Program-made: the position numbers and the translations under genes | In this document: in pieces, positions 10,260 to 17,549 of the stretch | How positions within the stretch are numbered: position 1 is the first letter of the stretch | How the letters are laid out: each line of letters opens with the position of its first letter | Notes under the pieces: generated by a model | Database searches by the model: none | Seen by the model: only the letters and a program-made list of their open reading frames with translations | Told to the model about the DNA's origin: nothing | NCBI GenBank assembly: GCA_019638285.1 | Contig: JAHBUB010000024.1 | Coordinates: 1-53,110 of the forward strand | Reading direction: 5' to 3' | Origin: Cyclobacteriaceae bacterium | GTDB lineage: Bacteria > Bacteroidota > Bacteroidia > Cytophagales > Cyclobacteriaceae | Length of the DNA: 53,110 nucleotides

Positions 10260-11024
10260 ATGGTGAGATTCATAAAACTTATGGTGCTGTGGTTATTGCT
10301 CTTTGGCTTTGTTCAGGCAAATGCCCAAAAGAAAAAAAAGGAAACAAAGCCGGTAGAGACGACTCAACCAATCGAAGCTAAAGCTACAGTTCCGGTGACC
10401 GACACAGCCGATTCTTTATTAATGCATTTCTATAAAAAATATGCATTGGCTTCGCGTTGGAACGATGGGCAAGTGGCAAAGGATGCACTTTATGATATGA
10501 TTATTTTAAAACCGCAAACCGACTCACTTATTTTTGACCTTGGATACTTTTATTATGAAAACCGACAATTTGCATCTGCCACATTGGTAAGCCAGGAACT
10601 GCTGGCACGGAATCCCAAAAATCAGGACTACTTGCAACTATCCGCAGCCTCATTTGAAGGATTGGGAATTTTGGACCGGTCACTTCAGAACTATGAAACG
10701 TTGTACCTGTTGTCCAATAGCACGCTGACACTCTACAAAATTGCCTTCATGCAATTCGATCTCAAGCGCTATGAAGAGTCGCTCACCAATGTAGGAATCC
10801 TTCTGAGCAGAGCGGACGTGGAAACCTTTGACATAGGGTTCATGGACACCAGCAATAAGCAAAAAGACTTTCCAATGAAATGGGCAGTTCTCAATCTCAA
10901 AGGACTTATCCTTAAGGAAAAGGGAGATAAGGCAGGGGCAAAGAAGATATTTCAGGACATTATCAAAGAGGTTCCTGATTTTCAGCCGGCAATCTCAAAT
11001 CTTTCTGAACTGAACAAGGGCTAA
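10260..11024 (+). CDS. Secreted/periplasmic tetratricopeptide-repeat protein
   Basis: The 254-residue protein has an N-terminal hydrophobic signal (LMVLWLLLFGFVQANAQ) and a Lys-rich linker, then about five helical repeats with TPR character. Examples are LIFDLGYFYYENRQFASATLVSQELLARNP and a last repeat, LKEKGDKAGAKKIFQDIIKEVPDFQPA. It is presumably exported to the periplasm, where TPR domains hold protein partners. No enzymatic motif is seen. It lies 14 bases after cca and 51 bases before the sigma factor gene, so it could belong to either transcript. The specific role is unknown. Confidence 0.82.
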   Translation: MVRFIKLMVLWLLLFGFVQANAQKKKKETKPVETTQPIEAKATVPVTDTADSLLMHFYKKYALASRWNDGQVAKDALYDMIILKPQTDSLIFDLGYFYYENRQFASATLVSQELLARNPKNQDYLQLSAASFEGLGILDRSLQNYETLYLLSNSTLTLYKIAFMQFDLKRYEESLTNVGILLSRADVETFDIGFMDTSNKQKDFPMKWAVLNLKGLILKEKGDKAGAKKIFQDIIKEVPDFQPAISNLSELNKG

Positions 11025-11039
11025 ATGCAACCCTTTCAG

Positions 11040-11074
11040 TTTGGGTGTGTCATTAGGTACGAGTTATAACTTTG
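11040..11074 (+). promoter_or_regulatory. Possible promoter overlapping the sigma factor start
   Basis: TTTG at 11040-11043 and an exact -7 box TAACTTTG at 11067-11074 are separated by 23 bases, longer than the usual 19. The -7 box ends two bases before the TTG start codon at 11076. If the promoter is real, transcription would begin at or just after the start codon. Confidence 0.4.
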
Positions 11075-11075
11075 T

Positions 11076-11618
11076 TTGGGGGCCAATACTGAACATATTC
11101 TTATCAATATTATCGAAAAATGCCTCCAGGGAGACAGAGAGGCGTATTATGAACTCTACAAACGGTACAGCCGCAGTATGTACAACGTGGCCTACCGGAT
11201 TGTCCACGATGAAGAAGAGGCCGAAGACGTACTTCAGGAAGGGTTTATAAGTGCTTTTAAGAACCTAGGGCACTATCGGGGAGACGCTACGTTTGGTGCC
11301 TGGTTGAAGCGAATAGTGGTGAACAAGGCCATCAATGCGGTGAAGAGAAAGAAGATGGATCGGTTTCCAGATGATGGACAGATCGATAGACCAGAAGAAA
11401 ATGAGGATGAATTTCAGGATTTTCCTTTTACGGTGGAAAAGGTGAGAAGCGCGATGGATAGGTTGCCAGATGGATATAGAATGGTACTTTCCTTGTACTT
11501 GTTAGAAGGTTATGACCATGGTGAAATTGCCGAAATATTGGGTATTTCAGAATCGACCTCAAAGTCGCAATTTAACAGATCAAAAAAGAAGCTGAGGCAA
11601 CTATTGGAAAAGGGTTGA
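11076..11618 (+). CDS. RNA polymerase ECF-type sigma factor
   Basis: The 180-residue protein has sigma-70 region 2 at about residues 15-60 (core-binding and -10 recognition helices ending EAEDVLQEGFISAFKNL). Region 4 spans residues 125-178, with the helix-turn-helix YDHGEIAEILGISESTSKSQ. The absence of regions 1 and 3 makes it ECF-type. The start is a TTG: an in-frame TAA at 11067-11069 rules out anything further upstream, and no ATG occurs until residue 35, inside region 2. The next gene, 30 bases downstream, encodes a single-pass membrane protein that may be its anti-sigma factor. The regulon is unknown. Confidence 0.9.
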   Translation: MGANTEHILINIIEKCLQGDREAYYELYKRYSRSMYNVAYRIVHDEEEAEDVLQEGFISAFKNLGHYRGDATFGAWLKRIVVNKAINAVKRKKMDRFPDDGQIDRPEENEDEFQDFPFTVEKVRSAMDRLPDGYRMVLSLYLLEGYDHGEIAEILGISESTSKSQFNRSKKKLRQLLEKG

Positions 11619-11648
11619 GTGCAGCACAGACATTAAAATGGAATCAAT

Positions 11649-12185
11649 ATGAAAGACGCATTGAAGGAATTTATTGATAAGAACAGAGACGCTTTTGATC
11701 ACAAAAGCCCTGGAGAAAATAACTGGAAATCTATTTCAGCGAAACTTCCTCAAATGAAGAGTGTGTCGCTTTGGAATTCGGTGATGATTTGGCGCGCGGC
11801 TGCGGTATTGTTCATGGGGCTGTCCGCTTTTCTTTTGTTAAATCGAGGAGCCACCCACCGAGAGCGCCAATCTGAAAAAATTAGCGAACAACACCTTCAG
11901 GGGGAGTTCAAGGATGTAGAATCTTTTTATAGCAGTGAGATAGCCAAAAAAGTAGCGTTGATCGATAACTTTGGCGATCCATTTGAGAGTGGTCGGTTTA
12001 CCCAGGATTTTGAAAAACTGGACGCCATGTACCAGGTGCTGCGCGAAGAAATGAAAACAAGCCCCAGCGAAAAAGTACGGGACGCGCTTATTTTGAATAT
12101 TTTAGTGAGAATTGATTTACTCAACCAACAGATAAAAAGATTAGAAGACGAGAAGAAGGGAAAGAAAGAAGCCCCGTCAGCCTAA
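11649..12185 (+). CDS. Single-pass membrane protein, possible anti-sigma partner
   Basis: This 178-residue protein is not matched to a named family. The first ~40 residues are charged and probably cytosolic (FIDKNRDAFDHKSPGENNW). One membrane helix follows at about residues 47-63 (AAAVLFMGLSAFLLLN), then an extracytoplasmic, highly charged helical region ending in a Lys/Glu-rich tail. Position directly after an ECF sigma gene plus the short N-terminal domain and single helix are the usual layout of an anti-sigma factor. No zinc-binding HxxxCxxC motif is present, so this is inference from context. The C-terminal region could also be a periplasmic stress sensor. Confidence 0.75.
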   Translation: MKDALKEFIDKNRDAFDHKSPGENNWKSISAKLPQMKSVSLWNSVMIWRAAAVLFMGLSAFLLLNRGATHRERQSEKISEQHLQGEFKDVESFYSSEIAKKVALIDNFGDPFESGRFTQDFEKLDAMYQVLREEMKTSPSEKVRDALILNILVRIDLLNQQIKRLEDEKKGKKEAPSA

Positions 12186-12281
12186 GATTTTTCAAAACTT
12201 TGCGTTTTTCTTGGCGCCCTTTGCGTGCAATAAATTAAGTGTTGCGTAAGCCTAGCTGCTCAATCAACAAAACCTGTCAGC

Positions 12282-12995
12282 CTAAAAATCTTCATCGCTC
12301 TTCAATTCAAACTGCGCGATGGCAGAATCAAGGATTTTTCCATTTTCACACTTAATCACCCGGGCTGGAAATTTTTTGATAAGTCCGTAGCTGTGGGTAG
12401 CCATGAGTACGGCTGTGCCACTCTTATTAATCTGCTGAAACAATTTAAGAATGCCGCTGGAGACAGAGGGATCAAGGTTTCCTGTAGGCTCATCCGCAAT
12501 GAGAATTAATGGTTCATTGATCAGTGCGCGCGCAATCACCACCCGTTGTTGTTCACCTCCGGAAAGTTGATGGGGCATTTTCTTCTCCACCGAACCGAGA
12601 CCCACCTGCATAAGCACCTCGGCAAGCCGGCTTTTGGTTTTAGCGCCTTCTTTCCAGCCGGTGGCCTTCATCACAAAGGTGAGGTTTTCGCCTACACTGC
12701 GGTCTGGAAAAAGTTGAAAATCCTGAAAGATGATTCCAATTTTTCTTCTGAGAAGAGGTACCTCTTTCGATTTAATTTCCCGAATATTAAAACCGACTAC
12801 TTGTATGTCCCCCAGGCGCAAAGGGAGGTCCCCATAAAGTGTTTTAAGCAGGGATGATTTTCCTGATCCGGTACGCCCCACAAGAAAAACGAACTCCCCT
12901 TTAGCGATATCAAAAGAAATGTTGTTCAGCACGGAATTGTGATCCTGAAAAATGGTAGCGTCTTCTACGCGTACTACGGGATCTGAAGAAAACAT
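12282..12995 (-). CDS. ftsE: FtsE-like ABC transporter ATP-binding protein
   Basis: The 237-residue ATPase has all ABC motifs: Walker A GRTGSGKS at residues 40-47, Q-loop Q91 ([14 protein letters not shown]), signature LSGGEQ at 144-149, Walker B with ADEP at 167-170 and the switch histidine H201. The sequence after the Q-loop and the DEPTGNLD Walker B resemble FtsE, which works with FtsX to control cell-wall hydrolases at division. No ftsX-like gene is adjacent on this strand, so the partner permease must lie elsewhere. A LolD- or MacB-type ATPase is the alternative. It converges on the anti-sigma-like gene, with 96 bases between the two stop codons. Confidence 0.85.
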   Translation of the reverse strand: MFSSDPVVRVEDATIFQDHNSVLNNISFDIAKGEFVFLVGRTGSGKSSLLKTLYGDLPLRLGDIQVVGFNIREIKSKEVPLLRRKIGIIFQDFQLFPDRSVGENLTFVMKATGWKEGAKTKSRLAEVLMQVGLGSVEKKMPHQLSGGEQQRVVIARALINEPLILIADEPTGNLDPSVSSGILKLFQQINKSGTAVLMATHSYGLIKKFPARVIKCENGKILDSAIAQFELKSDEDF

Positions 12996-13104
12996 ATCAC
13001 AATTTATTTATACTAAACCCCAAAATCTTAAATTCTACATCTTTAAACAGGTAACTAGCAACTGACAACCTGAGACCTAAAACCTTTAACTTCTAAACCC
13101 AACC

Positions 13105-13187
13105 CTGACAACTGGTAACTGACAACTGGTAACTGACAACCTGTAACCTTAAACCTGTAACCTTAAACCTGTAACCTTAAACCTGAA
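13105..13187. repeat. Two adjacent 14-bp tandem repeat families
   Basis: The 196-base gap between the ftsE-like gene and the aldolase contains CTGACAACTGGTAA about 2.6 times (13105-13140), immediately followed by CTGTAACCTTAAAC three times (13141-13182) and part of another unit. Both units are 14 bases and share CTG-ACAAC/TAACC-like content. Degenerate relatives occur just upstream (13045-13104). No gene is seen in this gap. Units are too short and spacer-free for CRISPR. Confidence 0.85.
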
Positions 13188-13191
13188 CTCA

Positions 13192-13848
13192 TCACCCGTT
13201 TGCTTTTTTATGATCTGCTAAAAATTTCTCAAGGCCGCTGTCGGTCAGTGGATGCTTCAACAAATCCATAATTACCTTGAGTGGACAAGTAACTACGTCA
13301 GCTCCTATTTCAGCACACTTAATCAGGTGCATGGTGTGTCGGATGCTGGCTGCGAGTATTTCGGTCTCAAAACCATAGTTATCATAAATGTGGCGTACCT
13401 GCGCAATTAAATCCAGTCCATCCTGAGAGATATCATCAAGCCTTCCAATAAAAGGGGAAAGATAACTGGCACCTGCCTTGGCCGCCAGTATCGCCTGACC
13501 GGCTGAAAAAACGAGCGTACAATTTGTCCTGATTCCTTCACTGTGAAATTTTTTGATGGCCTTGATGCCTTCTTTAATCATAGGCACCTTCACTACGATT
13601 TTATCATCAATTTTAGCCAGTTCTTTGCCTTCTTTGAGGATGGCCTCATATTCGGTGGCGATCACCTCAGCACTCACATTATTATCCACAATTCCACATA
13701 TCGCCTTGTAATGTCCCCTAATGTTCTCTGTCCCCGAAATACCTTCTTTTGCCATCAGCGAAGGATTGGTGGTTACCCCATCTAAAACTCCCAAATCATA
13801 CGCTTCTTTAATTTCCTGAAGGTTTGCGGTGTCGATAAAAAATTTCAT
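13192..13848 (-). CDS. fsa: Fructose-6-phosphate aldolase / small transaldolase
   Basis: The 218-residue protein belongs to the short transaldolase family of (beta/alpha)8-barrel class I aldolases. It begins [13 protein letters not shown] and has the [13 protein letters not shown] phosphate/substrate loop. The Schiff-base lysine is K87 in VVKVPM. In bacteria this group covers fructose-6-phosphate aldolases (to dihydroxyacetone and glyceraldehyde 3-phosphate) and TalC-type transaldolases of the pentose phosphate pathway. In Bacteroidota either activity is possible, and sequence alone does not decide. It stands alone on the minus strand; the SRP RNA gene upstream has its own promoter and terminator. 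Confidence 0.9.
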   Translation of the reverse strand: MKFFIDTANLQEIKEAYDLGVLDGVTTNPSLMAKEGISGTENIRGHYKAICGIVDNNVSAEVIATEYEAILKEGKELAKIDDKIVVKVPMIKEGIKAIKKFHSEGIRTNCTLVFSAGQAILAAKAGASYLSPFIGRLDDISQDGLDLIAQVRHIYDNYGFETEILAASIRHTMHLIKCAEIGADVVTCPLKVIMDLLKHPLTDSGLEKFLADHKKANG

Positions 13849-13931
13849 AGGGATATAGACGTTTAGTGTAAAACTATTTCAAGTTACAAAACTAACAGAA
13901 ATGCAGGATTTAGGGAGTCAGAAGGAGAGAT

Positions 13932-13948
13932 AAAAAAGGGCAAACCGA
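13932..13948 (-). terminator. Intrinsic terminator at the SRP RNA 3' end
   Basis: The closing helix of the RNA (TTTGCCC on the transcript) runs directly into six T residues. The long terminal stem of the RNA itself therefore serves as the terminator hairpin. Confidence 0.75.
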
Positions 13949-14032
13949 ACATCGCACCGCTACAACTACCTACCCTTGCTACCTTCCGGTCCTGGGGGAG
14001 TTCAGCAGGAGCTGGTCGTGCCGATTTGCCGG
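13932..14032 (-). ncRNA. ffs: Signal recognition particle RNA, small bacterial (4.5S) type
   Basis: Read on the minus strand, the region contains the SRP RNA apical domain, including the CAGGACCGGAAGGTAGCAAG core (GGAA tetraloop plus asymmetric loop). Flanking sequences pair: GGCAAA near the 5' end with TTTGCC near the 3' end. The transcript should start near 14031 and end in TTTTTT at 13937-13932, about 100 bases. The RNA forms the signal recognition particle with Ffh and targets nascent membrane proteins to FtsY and the translocon. The assignment rests on the conserved loop; exact ends are estimated from the promoter and the T-run. Confidence 0.94.
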
Positions 14033-14035
14033 CTG

Positions 14036-14066
14036 CAAAGGTAAGCGATAGGTATTAAACCACAAA
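14036..14066 (-). promoter_or_regulatory. Consensus promoter of the SRP RNA gene
   Basis: On the minus strand TTTG (14066-14063) and TACCTTTG (14043-14036) are separated by exactly 19 bases, a perfect match to the Bacteroidota primary sigma consensus TTTG-N19-TAnnTTTG. It predicts a start near 14031, agreeing with the folded 5' end of the RNA. Confidence 0.9.
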
Positions 14067-14080
14067 CCTAAGCACCGTGT

Positions 14081-14323
14081 TCATTTTGCTAATCCTGAAA
14101 GATAAAGATTGTACTCCATGCCGGAAACCTCATTGAATCCATCGACTTCCAAATCATCGAGGATAGTTTCATCAAATTCCCTGTCGGTTGCCTCCAATTG
14201 ACCATTGGCATAAACAATCAATTCGTGTCCATTGAGATGAACAGGATTAAGTTTAATAAAAATTTTTGAACCCTCAATTTCTTTTTTGAAATATTGGTGA
14301 ACGATATTTGAATGGATACTCAT
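14081..14323 (-). CDS. Small acidic protein of unknown function
   Basis: This 80-residue protein is not recognised. It has no signal peptide or membrane helix. It contains a hydrophobic beta-rich segment (IEGSKIFIKLNPVHLNG) and an acidic C-terminal half (DREFDETILDDLEVDGF). Codon use looks like that of its neighbours. Its start codon lies only five bases from the divergent start of the acetyltransferase at 14329, and its stop is 15 bases before the SRP RNA promoter. No function is proposed. Confidence 0.7.
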   Translation of the reverse strand: MSIHSNIVHQYFKKEIEGSKIFIKLNPVHLNGHELIVYANGQLEATDREFDETILDDLEVDGFNEVSGMEYNLYLSGLAK

Positions 14324-14328
14324 AGAAA

Positions 14329-14877
14329 ATGCAGCATTTATCAGAGAGCCTTGAAACGGAAAGGCTTATAATTCAGCGACTAAAATACGAAGATGCGGAA
14401 GAAGTATTTTATGCGTACGCCAGTAAGTTGGAAGCAACACGATTTGTTTCGTGGCCGGTTCATCAATCGGTAGCTGATACAAACAAATATATCAAACAGG
14501 CAGTTTCGGACTGGAGGGAGGGGGTGTCTTATAATTATTCCTTAAGAACAAAAGAAGATGCCAAATTAATTGGCTCCATCGGGGTAGTCAATAACCAGGG
14601 GAATATCCAGTTGGGATATGTGGTCAGTCCTTCAGTCTGGAACAAGGGATATGCCACTGAGGCAGCAACAGGTTTGCTCAAACAACTAATAGCCTGGAAC
14701 GGAGTGTATCGCATTTGGACATTCGTGGATATTGAAAACGTAGCCTCACAAAGAGTACTGTTAAAGGTGGGAATGGTGGAGGAAGTCCGGCTGCCCAACT
14801 GGTTTAGATTTGTGAACCAGGACAACCAACCCAAGACCTGCATTTTGTACAGGTATCCAAAAATAGGAGTGCGATAG
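14329..14877 (+). CDS. GNAT-family N-acetyltransferase, RimJ/RimL type
   Basis: The 182-residue enzyme has the family's opening strand (LETERLIIQRLKYEDAEEVF). The acetyl-CoA-binding segment VVSPSVWNKGYATEAATGLL covers the pyrophosphate loop (Q/RxxGxG/A variant NKGYAT), and NVASQRVLLKVGMVEE is the typical closing motif. It transfers an acetyl group from acetyl-CoA to an amine; RimJ/L relatives act on ribosomal protein N-termini, while others act on small molecules. The substrate is unknown. Start codon chosen because the LETERL motif begins seven residues later, as usual for the family. Confidence 0.9.
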   Translation: MQHLSESLETERLIIQRLKYEDAEEVFYAYASKLEATRFVSWPVHQSVADTNKYIKQAVSDWREGVSYNYSLRTKEDAKLIGSIGVVNNQGNIQLGYVVSPSVWNKGYATEAATGLLKQLIAWNGVYRIWTFVDIENVASQRVLLKVGMVEEVRLPNWFRFVNQDNQPKTCILYRYPKIGVR

Positions 14878-15052
14878 GCTGGATGCATTTAACACAGCGA
14901 GATCGAAGATCAATTTCCACTGAGGGTTTATTTTCAAGCGATTGAGCCATGCGCGTTATATTCAGGATTACATTCGTTGTTTTAGCCATCAATTTGTTGT
15001 TGAAATTCCTAACTTAATTTACTTAAAATAAAGTGCCCGTATTTGTTATACT

Positions 15053-15060
15053 TACTTTTG
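15053..15060 (+). promoter_or_regulatory. -7 promoter element for the M13 peptidase gene
   Basis: TACTTTTG matches TAnnTTTG exactly, 22 bases before the ATG at 15083. No good TTTG box is seen near 15030. The remaining part of this 205-base gap holds only a 22-codon hydrophobic frame (14949-15017) of uncertain meaning. Confidence 0.45.
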
Positions 15061-15082
15061 ATAATCAAAAACACATCCGTTT

Positions 15083-17128
15083 ATGAGACAGTATTCCATT
15101 CTATTTGTGCTCCTGGTTATTTTTACAGCCTGTAGCACAGAAAAAAAGAACGAAGCCCTCCATGAGGGAATCAACCTGGCCGATAGGGACACCACCGTAC
15201 GGCCGCAGGACGACCTATTCCATTTTGCCAATGGGGGTTGGATCGCGCGCACTAAAATTCCTGCTGACCGGGGGAGTTGGAACAGCTTCAGCGAATTGCT
15301 GGAACACAACAATGCCATCTTGCTAGAAGTCCTTAAAGAAGCAGCCAACAACCCTAATTACATCGATGGAACGGATCAGCGCAAGGCATCAGACTTTTAT
15401 AGCATTGGCATGGATTCCCTGTTGGCAGAAAAGGTGGGTGCATCGGTATTGAAGCCGAAATTTGATAAAATTGAAAAAATAAACAATCCGGAAGCGCTTC
15501 AGCAATACCTTGTGGAGCAGGAACTGGAAGGAGGAGGTGCCTTTTTTGGCTTTTCCGTTTTCTCAGATCTTATGGATTCCAAAACCAATGCTGCCTACCT
15601 GGGTGCAGGGGGCTTGGGATTACCCGAACGGGATTATTACCTGAAAACGGATGATAAATCAAAAGAGACGAGACTCAAATATCTGGACCATGTGAGGACG
15701 ATGATGCAATTGGCAGGGGAATCTCCAGAGCAGGCAAAAAAATCTGCAGATAAAGCGATGGCCATAGAAACACTATTGGCAAAAGCCACGCTGACAAAAG
15801 AAGAAAGTCGTGATCCTTCCAGGATGTACAACAAGAAGTCAGTGCAACAATTGCAGTCCCTTGCTGACGCAATCAATTGGAATAATTATTTTGATGGATT
15901 GGGTGTCCACATAGACAGCGTAATTGTGACAGAACCAGAATTCATAAAAGCCTGTCAGAAGATTTTTGAAAGCCAACGATGGAATGAGATACAGGCCTAT
16001 CTCAAATGGACGGTAGTCAATGATGCAGCTCCTTTTTTAAACAACGCCTTTGTGGCGGAGTCTTTTGAATTCAACAGCAAGTATTTGCGTGGAACAGAAA
16101 AATTGCGCCCTCGATGGAAACGGGTACTGGCTGTTACTGATGGTTTAATGGGTGAGGCGATTGGACAACTTTATGTAGACAAAGCCTTCCCACCGGAAGC
16201 GAAGAAAAAAGCCATGGAGATGGTAGAGAATATTAAACTGGCGTTGGCCGATCGAATCAAACAATTGAATTGGATGACGGACTCGACCAAGCAAATGGCA
16301 TTGAATAAGCTCAGTACTTTTACGGTAAAAATTGGATACCCTGACGAGTGGAAAAGTTATGCAGGTCTTCTTATTGATAAATCTCCCGAGTCATCCTCCT
16401 ATTATAAAAATGCAACCAATGCCTCAAAATGGGCAACAAAACGGAACATTGAAAAACTGGGCAAGCCGGTTGATAAAAAAGAATGGCAAATGACCCCACA
16501 AACGGTAAACGCTTACTACAATCCGCTCTTCAACGAGATTGTGTTTCCAGCCGGAATCCTACAGCCGCCATTTTATAATTACAAAGCAGATGAAGCGGTC
16601 AACTATGGAGGTATCGGTGCTGTAATCGGTCATGAGATATCACATGGATTTGACGATGCTGGGAGTAAGTTCGATGCAGAGGGCAACATGAAAAACTGGT
16701 GGAAACCGCAGGACTTGAAATTGTTCCACCAGAAAGGAGATTCACTGGCCAGGCAATTCGATAAGTATGAGGTGCTTCCGGGGGTATTTGTTCAGGGCGA
16801 ATTTACGCTGGGAGAAAATATTGGCGATCTGGGAGGAGTAAACGTGGCCTATGAGGGATTGCAGCGGTTTTTGAGAGAGAACGGAAGACCTGGATTGATT
16901 GATGGGTATACGCCCGAACAGCGTTTCTTTATTTCCTGGGCAAGTATTTGGAGGTCAAAGGACAAGGACGAGAGCTTAAGAACGCAGGTGAATACCGACC
17001 CGCATGCTCCGAATTTATTCAGGGCCAACGGCCCAGTAAGCAATGTAAATTCCTTCTATGAGGCATTTCATCTTAAACCCGGAGACAAGCTGTTTCGGGA
17101 AGAGAAGGACCGTGTAAAGATTTGGTAG
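15083..17128 (+). CDS. M13-family (neprilysin-like) zinc metallopeptidase lipoprotein
   Basis: The 681-residue protein starts with a lipoprotein signal (FVLLVIFTACS, Cys lipidated), so it is anchored in a membrane facing the periplasm or surface. The catalytic C-terminal domain has the gluzincin motif HEISH (H517, E518, H521), with the third zinc ligand E578 in GENIGDLGG. The N-terminal domain has the usual M13 opening (PQDDLFHFANGGW). Family members cleave oligopeptides on the amino side of hydrophobic residues, and the enclosed cavity limits substrates to short peptides. Full length for the family, with no missing key residue. It may scavenge peptides or clear signal fragments. No operon partners are apparent. 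Confidence 0.94.
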   Translation: MRQYSILFVLLVIFTACSTEKKNEALHEGINLADRDTTVRPQDDLFHFANGGWIARTKIPADRGSWNSFSELLEHNNAILLEVLKEAANNPNYIDGTDQRKASDFYSIGMDSLLAEKVGASVLKPKFDKIEKINNPEALQQYLVEQELEGGGAFFGFSVFSDLMDSKTNAAYLGAGGLGLPERDYYLKTDDKSKETRLKYLDHVRTMMQLAGESPEQAKKSADKAMAIETLLAKATLTKEESRDPSRMYNKKSVQQLQSLADAINWNNYFDGLGVHIDSVIVTEPEFIKACQKIFESQRWNEIQAYLKWTVVNDAAPFLNNAFVAESFEFNSKYLRGTEKLRPRWKRVLAVTDGLMGEAIGQLYVDKAFPPEAKKKAMEMVENIKLALADRIKQLNWMTDSTKQMALNKLSTFTVKIGYPDEWKSYAGLLIDKSPESSSYYKNATNASKWATKRNIEKLGKPVDKKEWQMTPQTVNAYYNPLFNEIVFPAGILQPPFYNYKADEAVNYGGIGAVIGHEISHGFDDAGSKFDAEGNMKNWWKPQDLKLFHQKGDSLARQFDKYEVLPGVFVQGEFTLGENIGDLGGVNVAYEGLQRFLRENGRPGLIDGYTPEQRFFISWASIWRSKDKDESLRTQVNTDPHAPNLFRANGPVSNVNSFYEAFHLKPGDKLFREEKDRVKIW

Positions 17129-17162
17129 AGGGAGGTATTAGCATCTAAATTTTGCCAGAGGG

Positions 17163-17193
17163 TTTGTAATCATGGCTCCCTTTAGTATTATTG
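17163..17193 (+). promoter_or_regulatory. Candidate promoter for thx and the trp leader
   Basis: TTTG (17163-17166) is followed after exactly 19 bases by TATTATTG (17186-17193), seven of eight matches to TAnnTTTG. It predicts a start near 17198, about 15 bases before the thx ATG. No comparable promoter was seen between thx and the trp leader, so one transcript may cover both. Confidence 0.6.
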
Positions 17194-17212
17194 CCCCACG
17201 AAATATCCATTT

Positions 17213-17398
17213 ATGGGAAGAGGAGATAAAAAAACGAAGAAAGGTAAAATCTGGAAGGGTTCTTACGGCAACTCCAGGAAAAGGGCGGTGAACAAAGTGA
17301 AGCATACACCAGCAGCGAAGACCGCTGAAAAGGTAGAAGCCAAGCCCAAAGTAAAAAAAGCAGTAAAAAAGAAAGCGAAACCCGCAGATAACCAATGA
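17213..17398 (+). CDS. 30S ribosomal protein THX
   Basis: This is a 61-residue, extremely basic protein opening MGRGDKKTKKGKIWKGSYG, the signature of the THX family. The family binds in the head of the 30S subunit and stabilises 16S rRNA. The C-terminal half is a Lys/Ala/Pro-rich tail, typical of Bacteroidota versions. The TGA stop overlaps the ATG of the tryptophan-rich leader peptide (ATGA at 17395-17398). That places thx at the head of the trp transcript and suggests ribosomes ending thx may restart on the leader. The family assignment is strong; the link to trp control is inference from the overlap and the shared upstream promoter. Confidence 0.92.
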   Translation: MGRGDKKTKKGKIWKGSYGNSRKRAVNKVKHTPAAKTAEKVEAKPKVKKAVKKKAKPADNQ

Positions 17399-17469
17399 GA
17401 TCAAATAACAACATAGCATGGTGGTGGCATTTCCGAAAATCGGGGATTGGCTGCACGTGCTATAGTTAG
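17395..17469 (+). CDS. trpL: trp operon leader peptide (24 codons, Trp-Trp-Trp)
   Basis: The frame runs ATG at 17395 to TAG at 17467-17469. Codons 9-11 (17419-17427) are three consecutive TGG (Trp) codons in a peptide beginning MRSNNNIAWWWHF. It is followed by a strong terminator hairpin just before trpE, the classical layout of a leader peptide that senses charged tRNA-Trp by ribosome stalling. Trp is the rarest amino acid, so three in a row in 24 codons immediately upstream of trpE is unlikely by chance. The start codon overlaps the thx stop. The peptide probably has no function of its own. An overlapping 15-codon frame at 17418-17465 has only one Trp and is judged incidental. Confidence 0.85.
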   Translation: MRSNNNIAWWWHFRKSGIGCTCYS

Positions 17470-17507
17470 AAATTAATATAGCATTTATGGATAGAAGCCC
17501 GCCCCGA
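17431..17507 (+). promoter_or_regulatory. Antiterminator and anti-antiterminator segments of the trp attenuator
   Basis: TCGGGG (17440-17445) and GGCT (17449-17452) can pair with CCCCGA (17502-17507) and AGCC (17496-17499), ten pairs in total, sequestering the 5' arm of the terminator. Inside this antiterminator a 7-bp helix TGCTATA/TATAGCA forms (17458-17464 with 17477-17483). The same TCGGGG can instead pair with TTCCGA at 17431-17436 (four Watson-Crick plus two G-U pairs), which would free the terminator. A ribosome stalled on the Trp codons would cover 17431-17436 and favour the antiterminator. One reaching the stop codon would block it. Pairings were found by eye. Confidence 0.75.
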
Positions 17508-17535
17508 GTCATCGGGGCGGGCTTCTTGTTTTTTA
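17495..17535 (+). terminator. Attenuator terminator hairpin before trpE
   Basis: AAGCCCGCCCCGA (17495-17507) and TCGGGGCGGGCTT (17512-17524) form a perfect 13-bp stem with a 4-base loop. A T-rich run follows (CTTGTTTTTTAT, 17525-17536). It ends about 14 bases before the trpE ATG at 17550 and downstream of the leader peptide stop. It therefore acts as the conditional terminator of the trp operon and not merely as the end of thx. Confidence 0.92.
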
Positions 17536-17549
17536 TAGACTTTAAGAAA

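Noticed and set aside
13105-13187. CRISPR-like array
   Set aside because: Units are 14 bases, directly adjacent with no spacers, and no cas genes are present.
14949-15017. 22-codon hydrophobic small ORF upstream of the M13 peptidase
   Set aside because: It encodes a plausible membrane peptide but has no promoter, conservation evidence or paired gene. It is too short to call from sequence alone.
17418-17465. Alternative 15-codon leader frame starting ATGGTGGTG
   Set aside because: It has only one Trp codon and lies out of frame with the three TGG codons. The frame from 17395 explains the regulatory layout better.
17487-17549. Longer trpE start at 17487
   Set aside because: It would begin upstream of and read through the terminator hairpin, adding an unrelated Pro/Arg-rich N-terminus. 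The ATG at 17550 gives the normal family start.
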